This document shows positions 25,523 through 36,662 of a DNA stretch of 64,000 bases, piece after piece. The first letter of the stretch is position 1, and each line of letters opens with the position of its first letter. The translations under genes were made by a program, and so were the position numbers. This stretch comes from Eunapius fragilis (lineage: Eukaryota; Porifera; Demospongiae; Spongillida; Spongillidae). The notes beneath the pieces were generated by a model. It was not told the origin of the DNA and searched no databases. It saw nothing but the letters and a program-made list of their open reading frames with translations. The stretch spans positions 6,217,738-6,281,737 of the forward strand of contig OY811986.1 of the NCBI GenBank assembly GCA_963681505.1, given 5' to 3'.

Positions 25523-26400
25523 CCCGCGGGAGCGATTCAGAGGAATTCGTTTGGACCAATTGCTCCCAATTGCTCCCGCGTCAGCGATTCGGAGCAATTC
25601 GTTTGGACAATTGCTCCCAATTGCTCCCGCAGGAGCGATTCGGAGCAATTCGTTTGGACCAATTGCTCCCAATTGCTCCCGCGGGAGCGATTCGGAGGAA
25701 TTCGTTTAGAACAATTGCTCCCAATTGCTCCCGCTGGAGCGATTCGGAGCAATTCGTTTGAACCAATGCTCCCAATTGCTCCAGCATGAGCGATTCGAAG
25801 CAATTCGTATGGACCAATTGCTCCCAATTGCTCCCGCGGGAGCGATTCGGAGTAATTCCTTTGGACCAATTGCTCCCAATTGCTCCCGCGGGAGCGATTC
25901 GGAGCAAATCGTTTGGACCAATTATTCCCATTTGCTCCCGTATTCGTTTGGACCAATTGCTCCCAATTGCTCCCGCGGGAGCGATTCGGAGCAATTCGTT
26001 TGGACCAATTGCTCCCAATTGCTCCCTCGGGAGCGATTCGAAGGAATTCGTTTGGTCCAATTGCTCCCAATAGCTCCCGCTGGTGCAATTCAGAGTAATT
26101 CGTTTCAACCAATTGCTCCCAATTGCTCCAGCGGGAGCGATTCGGAGGAATTCGTTTGGACCAATTGCTCCCAATTGCTCCCGCAGGAGCGATTTGGTGC
26201 AATTCGTTTGAACCAATGCTCCCAATTGCTCCAGCAGGAGCGATTCGGAGCAATTCGTAAGGACCAATTGCTCCCAATTGCTCTCGCGGGAGCGATTCGG
26301 AGCAATTCGTTTGGACCAATTGCTCCTGCGGGAGCGATTCGGAGCAATTCGTTTGGACCAATTGCTCCCAATTGCTCCCTCGGGAGCGATTCGGAGGAAT
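24700..26400 (+). repeat. B duplicated segment, 4062-bp offset, copy 1
   Basis: About 1.7 kb matching 28762-30462. 'gcgatacgg' lies at 24821 and 28883. The 'ggtgcaattcagagtaattc' unit becomes 'ggtgaaattcagag' in copy 2. The 'cgtcagcg', 'tttagaacaattg' and 'cgtaaggacc' units follow at the same spacing. Confidence 0.82.
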
Positions 26401-29400
26401 TCATTTGGACTAATTGCTCCCAATTGCTCCCTCGGGAGCGATTCGGAGCAATTCGTTTGGACCAATTGCTCCCACTTGATCACGCGGGAGCGATTCCGAG
26501 GAATTCGTTTGGACCAATTGATCCCAATTGCTCCCTCGGGAGCGATTCGTAGCAATTCGTTTGGACCAATTGCTCCCAATAGCTCCCGCGGTAGCGATTC
26601 GGAACAATTCGTTTGGACCAATTGCTCCCAATTGCTCCCGCGGGAGCGATTCGGAGCAATTCGTTTGGACCAATTGCTCCCAATTGCTCCCGCGGGAGCG
26701 ATTACAAAGGAATTCGTTTGGACCAATTGCTCCCAATTGCTCCCGCGGGAGCGATTCGGAGCAATTCGTTTGGACCAATTGCTCCCAATTGCTCCCGCGG
26801 GAGCGATTCGGAGCAATTCGTTTGGACCAATTGCTCCCAATTGCTCCCGCGGGAGCGATTCGGAGCAATTCGTTTGGACCAATTGCTCCCAATTGCTCCC
26901 GCGGGAGCGATTCGGAGCAAATCGTTTGGACCAATTATTCCCATTTGCTCCCGCATTCGTTTGGACCAATTGCTCCCTATTGCTCCCGCGGGAGCGATTC
27001 GGAGCAATTCGTTTGGACCAATTGCTCCCAATTGCTCCCGCGGGAGCGATTGGAAGGAATTCGTTTGGACCAATTGCTCCCAATTGCTCCCGCGGGAGCG
27101 ATTCGGAGCAATTCGTTTGGACCAATTGCTCCCAATTGCTCCCGCGGGAGCGATTCGGAGCAAATCGTTTGGACCAATTATTCCCATTTGCTCCCGCATT
27201 CGTTTGGACCAATTGCTCCCTATTGATCCCGCGGGACCGATTCGGAGCAATTCGTTAGGACTAATTGCTCCCAATTGCTCCTGCGGGAGCGATTCGGAGC
27301 AATTCGTTTGGACCAATTGCTCCCAATTGCTCTCTCGGGAGCGATTCGGAGGAATTCGTTTGGACCTATTGCTCCCAATTGCTCCCGCTGGAGCGATTCG
27401 GAGCAATTCGTTTGAACCAATACTCCCAATTGCTCCAGCATGAGCGATTCGAAGCAATTCGTATGCACCAATTGCTCCCAATTGCTCCCGCGGGAGCGAT
27501 TCGGAGCAATTCGTTTGGTACAATTGCTCCCAATTGCTCCCGCGGGAGCGATTCGGAGCAATTCGTTTGGACCAATTGCTCCCGCGGGAGCGATTCGGAG
27601 CAATTCGATTGGACCAATTGCTCCCATTTGCTCCTGCGGAGCGATTCGGAGCAATTCGTTTGGACCAATTGCTCCCAATTGCTCCCGCGGGAGCGATTGG
27701 GAGCAATTCGTTTGGACCAATTGCTCCCAATTGCTCCCGTGGGAGCGATTCGGAGCAATTCGTTTGGACCAATTGCTCCCAATTGCTCCCGCGGGATCGA
27801 TTCAGAGCAATTCGTTTGGACCAATTGCTCCCAATTGCTCCCGCGGGAGCGATTTGGAGCAATTCGATTGGACCAATTGCTCCCATTTGCTCCTGCGGGA
27901 GCGATTCGGAGCAATTCGTTTGGACCAATTGCTCCCAATTGCTCCCGCGGGAGTGATTCAGAGCAGTTTGTTTGGACCAATTGCTCCCAATTGCTCCCGC
28001 GGGAGCGATTCGGAGCAATTCGTTTGGACCAATTGCTCCCAATTGCTCCCGCGGGAGCGATTCGGAGCAATTCGTTTGGACCAATTGCTCCCAATTGCTC
28101 CCGCGGTTGCGATTCGGAGCAAATCGTTTGGACCAATTATTCCCATTTGCTCCCGTATTCGTTTGGACCAATTGCTCCCAATTGCTCCCGCTGGAGCGAT
28201 TCGGAGCAATTCGTTTGAACCAATGCTCCCAATTGCTCCAGCATGAGCGATTCGAAGCAATTCGTATGGACCAATTGCTCCCCATTGCTCCCGCGGGAGC
28301 GATTCGGAGCAATTCCTTTGGACCAATTGCTCCTAATTGCTCCCGCGGGAGCGATTCGGAGCTATTCGTTTGGACCAATTGCTCCCGCGGGAGCGATTCG
28401 GAGCAATTCGTTTGGACCAATTGCTCCCGCGGGAGCGATTCGGAGCAATTCGATTGGACCAATTGCTCCCATTTGCTCCCGTGGGAGCGATTCGGAGGAA
28501 TTCGTTTGGACCAATTGCTCCCAATTGCTCCCGCGGGAGCGATTCGGAGCAATTCGTTTGGACCAATTGCTCCCGCGGGAGCGATTCGGAGCAATTCGTT
28601 TGGTACAATTGCTCCCAATTGCTCCCGCGGGAGCGATTCGGAGCAATTCGTTTGGACCAATTGCTCCCGCGGGAGCGATTCGGAGCAATTCGATTGGACC
28701 AATTGCTCCCATTTGCTCCTGCGGGAGCGATTCGGAGCAATTCGTTTGGACCAATTGCTCCCAATTGCTCCCGCGGGAGCGATTCGGAGCAATTCGTTTG
28801 GACCAATTGCTCCCAATTGCTCCCGCGGGAGCGATTCGGAGCAATTCGTTTGGACCAATTGCTCCCAATTGCTCCCGCGGGAGCGATACGGAGCAATTCG
28901 ATTGGACCAATTGCTCCCATTTGCTCCTGCGGGAGCGATTCGGAGCAATTCGTTTGGACCAATTGCTCCCAATTGCTCCCGCGGGAGCGATTGGGAGCAA
29001 TTCGTTTGGACCAATTGCTCCCAATTGCTCCCGCGGGAGTGATTCGGAGCAATTCGTTTGGACCAATTGTTCCCATTTGCTCCCGCGGGAGCGATTCAGA
29101 GCAAATCGTTTGGACCAATTATTCCCATTTGCTCCTGCATTCGTTTGGACCAATTGCTCCCAATTGCTCCCACGGGAGCGATTCGGAGCAATTTGTTTGG
29201 ACCAATTGCTCCCAATTGCTCCCTCGGGAGCGATTCGAAGGAATTCGTTTGGTCCAATTGCTCCCAATTGCTCCCGCTGGTGAAATTCAGAGTAATTCGT
29301 TTCAACCAATTGCTCCCAATTGCTCCAGCGGGAGCGATTCGGAGCAATTCGTTTGGACCAATTGCTCCTAATTGCTCCCGCGGGAGCGACTCGGAGCAAT

Positions 29401-29700
29401 TCCTTTGGACCAATTGCTCCCAATTGCTCCCGCGGGAGCGATTCGGAGCAATTCGTTTGGACCAATTGCTCCCAATTGCTCCCGCGGCAGCGATTCGGAG
29501 GAATTCGTTTGGACCAATTGCTCCCAATTGCTTCCGCGGTAGCGATTCGGAACAATTCGTTTGGACCAATTGCTCCCAATTGCTCCCGCGGGAGCGATTC
29601 AGAGGAATTCGTTTGGACCAATTGCTCCCAATTGCTCCCGCGTCAGCGATTCGGAGCAATTCGTTTGGACAATTGCTCCCAATTGCTCCCGCAGGAGCGA
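25490..29700 (+). repeat. B segmental duplication of about 5.0 kb, copy 1
   Basis: Matches 30510-34770. The offset is 5020 bp through about 28600 and 5072 bp afterwards, so copy 2 holds one extra 52-bp unit. 'gattacaaagg' is at 26700 and 31720. The paired units 'ccccattgctcc' (28280 and 33300) and 'ggagctattcg' agree. Confidence 0.85.
26659..28184 (+). repeat. B duplicated segment, 3729-bp offset, copy 2
   Basis: Second copy of 22930-24455. Few base differences were seen (for example 'gggatcgattcgg' against 'gggagcgattcgg' in the 'tctctcggg' unit; 'caattggtttgg' against 'caattcgtttgg'). It lies within the larger 5-kb duplication and so has a third copy near 31679-33204. Confidence 0.82.
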
Positions 29701-30462
29701 TTCGGAGCAATTCGTTTGGACCAATTGCTCCCAATTGCTCCTGCGGGAGCGATTCGGAGGAATTCGTTTAGAACAATTGCTCCCAATTGCTCCCGCTGGA
29801 GCGATTCGGAGCAATTCGTTTGAACCAATGCTCCCAATTGCTCCAGCATGAGCGATTCGAAGCAATTCGTATGGACCAATTGCTCCCAATTGCTCCCGCG
29901 GGAGCGATTCGGAGTAATTCCTTTGGACCAATTGCTCCCAATTGCTCCCGCGGGAGCGATTCGGAGCAAATCGTTTGGACCAATTATTCCCATTTGCTCC
30001 CGTATTCGTTTGGACCAATTGCTCCCAATTGCTCCCGCGGGAGCGATTCGGAGCAATTCGTTTGGACCAATTGCTCCCAATTGCTCCCTCGGGAGCGATT
30101 CGAAGGAATTCGTTTGGTCCAATTGCTCCCAATAGCTCCCGCTGGTGCAATTCAGAGTAATTCGTTTCAACCAATTGCTCCCAATTGCTCCAGCGGGAGC
30201 GATTCGGAGGAATTCGTTTGGACCAATTGCTCCCAATTGCTCCCGCAGGAGCGATTTGGTGCAATTCGTTTGAACCAATGCTCCCAATTGCTCCAGCAGG
30301 AGCGATTCGGAGCAATTCGTAAGGACCAATTGCTCCCAATTGCTCCCGCGGGAGCGATTCGGAGCAATTCGTTTGGACCAATTGCTCCTGCGGGAGCGAT
30401 TCGGAGCAATTCGTTTGGACCAATTGCTCCCAATTGCTCCCTCGGGAGCGATTCGGAGGAAT
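28762..30462 (+). repeat. B duplicated segment, 4062-bp offset, copy 2
   Basis: Second copy of 24700-26400. Its second half (about 29500-30457) is repeated again immediately downstream with an offset of 958 bp. Confidence 0.82.
29500..30457 (+). repeat. B tandem duplication of 958 bp, copy 1
   Basis: Ordered rare units ('cttccgcggtagcg', 'cgtcagcg', 'tttagaacaattg', 'ccagcatgagcgattcgaag', 'ggtgcaattcagag', 'cgtaaggacc') occur here and again exactly 958 bp later. Confidence 0.78.
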
Positions 30463-31415
30463 TCGTTTGGACCAATTGCTCCCAATTGCTTCCGCGGTAG
30501 CGATTCGGAACAATTCGTTTGGACCAATTGCTCCCAATTGCTCCCGCGGGAGCGATTCAGAGGAATTCGTTTGGACCAATTGCTCCCAATTGCTCCCGCG
30601 TCAGCGATTCGGAGCAATTCGTTTGGACAATTGCTCCCAATTGCTCCCGCAGGAGCGATTCGGAGCAATTCGTTTGGACCAATTGCTCCCAATTGCTCCC
30701 GCGGGAGCGATTCGGAGGAATTCGTTTAGAACAATTGCTCCCAATTGCTCCCGCTGGAGCGATTCGGAGCAATTCGTTTGAACCAATGCTCCCAATTGCT
30801 CCAGCATGAGCGATTCGAAGCAATTCGTATGGACCAATTGCTCCCAATTGCTCCCGCGGGAGCGATTCGGAGTAATTCCTTTGGACCAATTGCTCCCAAT
30901 TGCTCCCACGGGAGCGATTCGGAGCAAATCGTTTGGACCAATTATTCCCATTTGCTCCCGTATTCGTTTGGACCAATTGCTCCCAATTGCTCCCGCGGGA
31001 GCGATTCGGAGCAATTCGTTTGGACCAATTGCTCCCAATTGCTCCCTCGGGAGCGATTCGAAGGAATTCGTTTGGTCCAATTGCTCCCAATAGCTCCCGC
31101 TGGTGCAATTCAGAGTAATTCGTTTCAACCAATTGCTCCCAATTGCTCCAGCGGGAGCGATTCGGAGGAATTCGTTTGGACCAATTGCTCCCAATTGCTC
31201 CCGCAGGAGCGATTTGGTGCAATTCGTTTGAACCAATGCTCCCAATTGCTCCAGCAGGAGCGATTCGGAGCAATTCGTAAGGACCAATTGCTCCCAATTG
31301 CTCTCGCGGGAGCGATTCGGAGCAATTCGTTTGGACCAATTGCACCTGCGGGAGCGATTCGGAGCAATTCGTTTGGACCAATTGCTCCCAATTGCTCCCT
31401 CGGGAGCGATTCGGA
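30458..31415 (+). repeat. B tandem duplication of 958 bp, copy 2
   Basis: Tandem copy of 29500-30457 with a handful of differences, for example 'cccacgggagcg' near 30904 and 'attgcacctgcgg' near 31340. These private changes make it possible to tell the copies apart in long reads. Confidence 0.78.
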
Positions 31416-34400
31416 GGAATTCATTTGGACTAATTGCTCTCAATTGCTCCCTCGGGAGCGATTCGGAGCAATTCGTTTGGACCAATTGCTCCCACTTGAT
31501 CACGCGGGAGCGATTCCGAGGAATTCGTTTGGACCAATTGATCCCAATTGCTCCCGCGGGAGCGATTCGTAGCAATTCGTTTGGACCAATTGCTCCCAAT
31601 TGCTCCCGCGGTAGCGATTCGGAACAATTCGTTTGGACCAATTGCTCCCAATTGCTCCCGCGGGAGCGATTCGGAGCAATTCGTTTGGACCAATTGCTCC
31701 CAATTGCTCCCGCGGGAGCGATTACAAAGGAATTCGTTTGGACCAATTGCTCCCAATTGCTCCCGCGGGAGCGATTCGGAGCAATTCGTTTGGACCAATT
31801 GCTCCCAATTGCTCCCGCGGGAGCGATTCGGAGCAATTCGTTTGGACCAATTGCTCCCAATTGCTCCCGCGGGAGCGATTCGGAGCAATTCGTTTGGACC
31901 AATTGCTCCCAATTGCTCCCGCGGGAGCGATTCGGAGCAAATCGTTTGGACCAATTATTCCCATTTGCTCCCGCATTCGTTTGGACCAATTGCTCCCTAT
32001 TGCTCCCGCGGGAGCGATTCGGAGCAATTCGTTTGGACCAATTGCTCCCAATTGCTCCCGCGGGAGCGATTGGAAGGAATTCGTTTGGACCAATTGCTCC
32101 CAATTGCTCCCGCGGGAGCGATTCGGAGCAATTCGTTTGGACCAATTGCTCCCAATTGCTCCCGCGGGAGCGATTCGGAGCAAATCGTTTGGACCAATTA
32201 TTCCCATTTGCTCCCGCATTCGTTTGGACCAATTGCTCCCTATTGATCCCGCGGGACCGATTCGGAGCAATTCGTTAGGACTAATTGCTCCCAATTGCTC
32301 CTGCGGGAGCGATTCGGAGCAATTCGTTTGGACCAATTGCTCCCAATTGCTCTCTCGGGAGCGATTCGGAGGAATTCGTTTGGACCTATTGCTCCCAATT
32401 GCTCCCGCTGGAGCGATTCGGAAAAATTCGTTTGAACCAATACTCCCAATTGCTCCAGCATGAGCGATTCGAAGCAATTCGTATGCACCAATTGCTCCCA
32501 ATTGCTCCCGCGGGAGCGATTCGGAGCAATTCGTTTGGTACAATTGCTCCCAATTGCTCCCGCGGGAGCGATTCGGAGCAATTCGTTTGGACCAATTGCT
32601 CCCGCGGGAGCGATTCGGAGCAATTCGATTGGACCAATTGCTCCCATTTGCTCCTGCGGAGCGATTCGGAGCAATTCGTTTGGACCAATTGCTCCCAATT
32701 GCTCCCGCGGGAGCGATTGGGAGCAATTCGTTTGGACCAATTGCTCCCAATTGCTCCCGTGGGAGCGATTCGGAGCAATTCGTTTGGACCAATTGCTCCC
32801 AATTGCTCCCGCGGGATCGATTCAGAGCAATTCGTTTGGACCAATTGCTCCCAATTGCTCCAGCGGGAGCGATTTGGAGCAATTCGATTGGACCAATTGC
32901 TCCCATTTGCTCCTGCGGGAGCGATTCGGAGCAATTCGTTTGGACCAATTGCTCCCAATTGCTCCCGCGGGAGTGATTCAGAGCAGTTCGTTTGGACCAA
33001 TTGCTCCCAATTGCTCCCGCGGGAGCGATTCGGAGCAATTCGTTTGGACCAATTGCTCCCAATTGCTCCCGCGGGAGCGATTCGGAGCAATTCGTTTGGA
33101 CCAATTGCTCCCAATTGCTCCCGCGGTTGCGATTCGGAGCAAATCGTTTGGACCAATTATTCCCATTTGCTCCCGTATTCGTTTGGACCAATTGCTCCCA
33201 ATTGCTCCCGCTGGAGCGATTCGGAGCAATTCGTTTGAACCAATGCTCCCAATTGCTCCAGCATGAGCGATTCGAAGCAATTCGTATGGACCAATTGCTC
33301 CCCATTGCTCCCGCGGGAGCGATTCGGAGCAATTCCTTTGGACCAATTGCTCCTAATTGCTCCCGCGGGAGCGATTCGGAGCTATTCGTTTGGACCAATT
33401 GCTCCCGCGGGAGCGATTCGGAGCAATTCGTTTGGACCAATTGCTCCCGCGGGAGCGATTCGGAGCAATTCGATTGGACCAATTGCTCCCATTTGCTCCC
33501 GTGGGAGCGATTCGGAGGAATTCGTTTGGACCAATTGCTCCCAATTGCTCCCGCGGGAGCGATTCGGAGCAATTCGTTTGGACCAATTGCTCCCGCGGGA
33601 GCGATTCGGAGCAATTCGTTTGGTACAATTGCTCCCAATAGCTCCCGCGGGAGCGATTCGGAGCAATTCGTTTGGACCAATTGCTCCCGCGGGAGCGATT
33701 CGGAGCAATTCGATTGGACCAATTGCTCCCATTTGCTCCTGCGGGAGCGATTCGGAGCAATTCGTTTGGACCAATTGCTCCCAATTGCTCCCGCGGGAGC
33801 GATTCGGAGCAATTCGTTTGGACCAATTGCTCCCAATTGCTCCCGCGGGAGCGATTCGGAGCAATTTGTTTGGACCAATTGCTCCCAATTGCTCCCGCGG
33901 GAGCGATTCGGAGCAATTCGTTTGGACCAATTGCTCCCAATTGCTCCCGCGGGAGCGATACGGAGCAATTCGATTGGACCAATTGCTCCCATTTGCTCCT
34001 GCGGGAGCGATTCGGAGCAATTCGTTTGGACCAATTGCTCCCAATTGCTCCCGCGGGAGCGATTGGGAGCAATTCGTTTGGACCAATTGCTCCCAATTGC
34101 TCCCGCGGGAGTGATTCGGAGCAATTCGTTTGGACCAATTGTTCCCATTTGCTCCCGCGGGAGCGATTCAGAGCAAATCGTTTGGACCAATTATTCCCAT
34201 TTGCTCCTGCATTCGTTTGGACCAATTGCTCCCAATTGCTCCCACGGGAGCGATTCGGAGCAATTTGTTTGGACCAATTGCTCCCAATTGCTCCCTCGGG
34301 AGCGATTCGAAGGAATTCGTTTGGTCCAATTGCTCCCAATTGCTCCCGCTGGTGCAATTCAGAGTAATTCGTTTCAACCAATTGCTCCCAATTGCTCCAG

Positions 34401-34770
34401 CGGGAGCGATTCGGAGCAATTCGTTTGGACCAATTGCTCCTAATTGCTCCCGCGGGAGCGACTCGGAGCAATTCCTTTGGACCAATTGCTCCCAATTGCT
34501 CCCGCGGGAGCGATTCGGAGCAATTCGTTTGGACCAATTGCTCCCAATTGCTCCCGCGGCAGCGATTCGGAGGAATTCGTTTGGACCAATTGCTCCCAAT
34601 TGCTTCCGCGGTAGCGATTCGGAACAATTCGTTTGGACCAATTGCTCCCAATTGCTCCCGCGGGAGCGATTCAGAGGAATTCGTTTGGACCAATTGCTCC
34701 CAATTGCTCCCGCGTCAGCGATTCGGAGCAATTCGTTTGGACAATTGCTCCCAATTGCTCCCGCAGGAGC
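30510..34770 (+). repeat. B segmental duplication of about 5.0 kb, copy 2
   Basis: Second copy of 25490-29700. Private changes include 'ggaaaaattcg' near 32422 and 'caatagctcccgcggg' near 33637. The longest uninterrupted frame of the window (822 codons, - strand, 31722-34190) lies here. It is open only because the repeat consensus lacks stops. Confidence 0.85.
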
Positions 34771-34779
34771 GATTCGGAG

Positions 34780-35608
34780 CAATTCGTTTGGACCAATTGC
34801 TCCCAATTGCTCCCTCGGGAGCGATTCGAAGGAATTCGTTTGGTCCAATTGCTCCCAATAGCTCCCGCTGGTGCAATTCAGAGTAATTCGTTTCAACCAA
34901 TTGCTCCCAATTGCTCCAGCGGGAGCGATTCGGAGGAATTCGTTTGGACCAATTGCTCCCAATTGCTCCCGCAGGAGCGATTTGGTGCAATTCGTTTGAA
35001 CCAATGCTCCCAATTGCTCCAGCAGGAGCGATTCGGAGCAATTCGTAAGGACCAATTGCTCCCAATTGCTCCCGCGGGAGCGATTCGGAGCAATTCGTTT
35101 GGACCAATTGCTCCTGCGGGAGCGATTCGGAGCAATTCGTTTGGACCAATTGCTCCCAATTGCTCCCTCGGGAGCGATTCGGAGGAATTCATTTGGACTA
35201 ATTGCTCCCAATTGCTCCCTCGGGAGCGATTCGGAGCAATTCGTTTGGACCAATTGCTCCCACTTGATCACGCGGGAGCGATTCCGAGGAATTCGTTTGG
35301 ACCAATTGATCCCAATTGCTCCCGCGGGAGCGATTCGTAGCAATTCGTTTGGACTAATTGCTCCCAATTGCTCCCGCGGTAGCGATTCGGAACAATTCGT
35401 TTGGACCAATTGCTCCCAATTGCTCCCGCGGGAGCGATTCGGAGCAATTCGTTTGGACCAATTGCTCCCAATTGCTCCCGCGGGAGCGATTACAAAGGAA
35501 TTCGTTTGGACCAATTGCTCCCAATTGCTCCCGCGGGAGCGATTCGGAGCAATTCGTTTGGACCAATTGCTCCCAATTGCTCCCGCGGGAGCGATTCGGA
35601 GCAATTCA
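34780..35608 (+). repeat. B duplicated segment, 3768-bp offset from 31012
   Basis: Matches 31012-31840 with the same order of rare units: 'tcgggagcgattcgaagg', 'ggtgcaattcagag', 'cgtaaggacc', 'cttgatcacgcggg', 'gattccgagg', 'gattacaaagg'. The run from about 35600 to 36100 then matches 32127-32627 at an offset of 3473 bp, so a piece was deleted or skipped between the two. Confidence 0.75.
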
Positions 35609-36629
35609 TTTGGACCAATTGCTCCCAATTGCTCCCGCGGGAGCGATTCGGAGCAAATCGTTTGGACCAATTATTCCCATTTGCTCCCGCATTCGTTTGG
35701 ACCAATTGCTCCCTATTGATCCCGCGGGACCGATTCGGAGCAATTCGTTAGGACTAATTGCTCCCAATTGCTCCTGCGGGAGCGATTCGGAGCAATTCGT
35801 TTGGACCAATTGCTCCCAATTGCTCTCTCGGGAGCGATTCGGAGGAATTCGTTTGGACCTATTGCTCCCAATTGCTCCCGCTGGAGCGATTCGGAGCAAT
35901 TCGTTTGAACCAATACTCCCAATTGCTCCAGCATGAGCGATTCGAAGCAATTCGTATGCACCAATTGCTCCCAATTGCTCCCGCGGGAGCGATTCGGAGC
36001 AATTCGTTTGGTACAATTGCTCCCAATTGCTCCCGCGGGAGCGATTCGGAGCAATTCGTTTGGACCAATTGCTCCCGCGGGAGCGATTCGGAGCAATTCG
36101 ATTGGACCAATTGCTCCCATTTGCTCCCGCGGGAGAGATTCGGATCAATTCGTTTGGACCAATTGCTCCCAATTGCTCCCGCGGGAGCGATTCGAAGCAA
36201 TTCTGTTGAACCAATTGCTCCCAATTGCTCCCGCGGGAGCGATTCGGAGCAATTCGTTTCGACCAATTGCTCCCAATTGCTCCCGCGGGAGCGATTCGAA
36301 GCAATTAGATTGGACCAATTGCTCCCATTTGCTCCTGCGGGAGCGATTCGGAGCAATTCGTTTGGACCAATTGCTCCCAATTGCTCCCGCGGGAGCGATT
36401 GGGAGCAATTCGTTTGGACCAATTGCTCCCAATTGCTCCCGCGGGAGCGATTCGGAGCAATTCGTTTGGACCAGTTGCTCCCAATTGCTCCCGCGGGAGC
36501 GATTCGGAGCAATTCGTTTGGACCAATTGCTCCCAATTGCTCCCGCGGGAGCGATTCGGAGCAATTCGATTGGACCAATTGCTCCCATTTGCTCCTGCGG
36601 CTGCGATTCGGAGCAATTCGTTTGGACCA

Positions 36630-36662
36630 ATTGCTCCCAATTGCTGCTGATTATACAGGAGG
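36630..36662. other. Right satellite junction B/A2
   Basis: B reads normally to 'cccaattgct' (ending at 36645), and 'gctgattatacaggagg' of inverted satellite A starts at 36646. The two sides share the 3-bp string 'gct', a possible microhomology. There is no spacer, no target-site duplication and no transposon terminus. The monomer phase differs from that at the left junction, so removing B would not restore one intact A monomer. Confidence 0.92.

Larger units (their letters stand above)
17897..36645 (+). repeat. Satellite B: 52-bp stop-free, dyad-symmetric tandem array
   Basis: About 18.7 kb of a unit whose consensus is 52 bp. It reads, in parts, 'ggagcaattc', 'gtttggacca', 'attgctccca', 'attgctcccg', 'cgggagcgat', 'tc'. 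By hand count it is 56% GC (29/52) with five CpG per unit, against about 39% GC in satellite A. Common length variants are a 42-bp unit lacking one 'attgctccca' module (for example 22860, 22905, 28380) and fused units in which 17 bp are lost between 'gctcccgc' and 'attcgtttgg' (for example 18210, 18910, 19310). The spacer 'cgtttggacc' always lies on the + strand, so the whole block has one orientation. There is no similarity to satellite A. Long open frames on both strands follow from a consensus with no stop codons and are not annotated as genes. Confidence 0.97.

Noticed and set aside
31722..34190. 822-codon open frame on the - strand (also 770 codons at 26702-29014, 664 at 17893-19887, 618 at 19635-21491 and many on both strands) as repeat-protein genes
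   Set aside because: The frames lie wholly inside satellite B, occur in all six frames, start at TTG or other non-ATG codons, end wherever a chance variant makes a stop, and simply translate a 52-bp unit with no stops. No promoter, splice signal or unique sequence accompanies them.
17897..36645. CRISPR array: short repeats with regular spacing
   Set aside because: There are no unique spacers. The units are contiguous variants of one 52-bp sequence, and no cas gene is present.
17880..36662. Satellite B as a transposon, or carried in by one
   Set aside because: No terminal inverted or long terminal repeats, target-site duplication, poly-A tail or transposase frame was seen at either junction.
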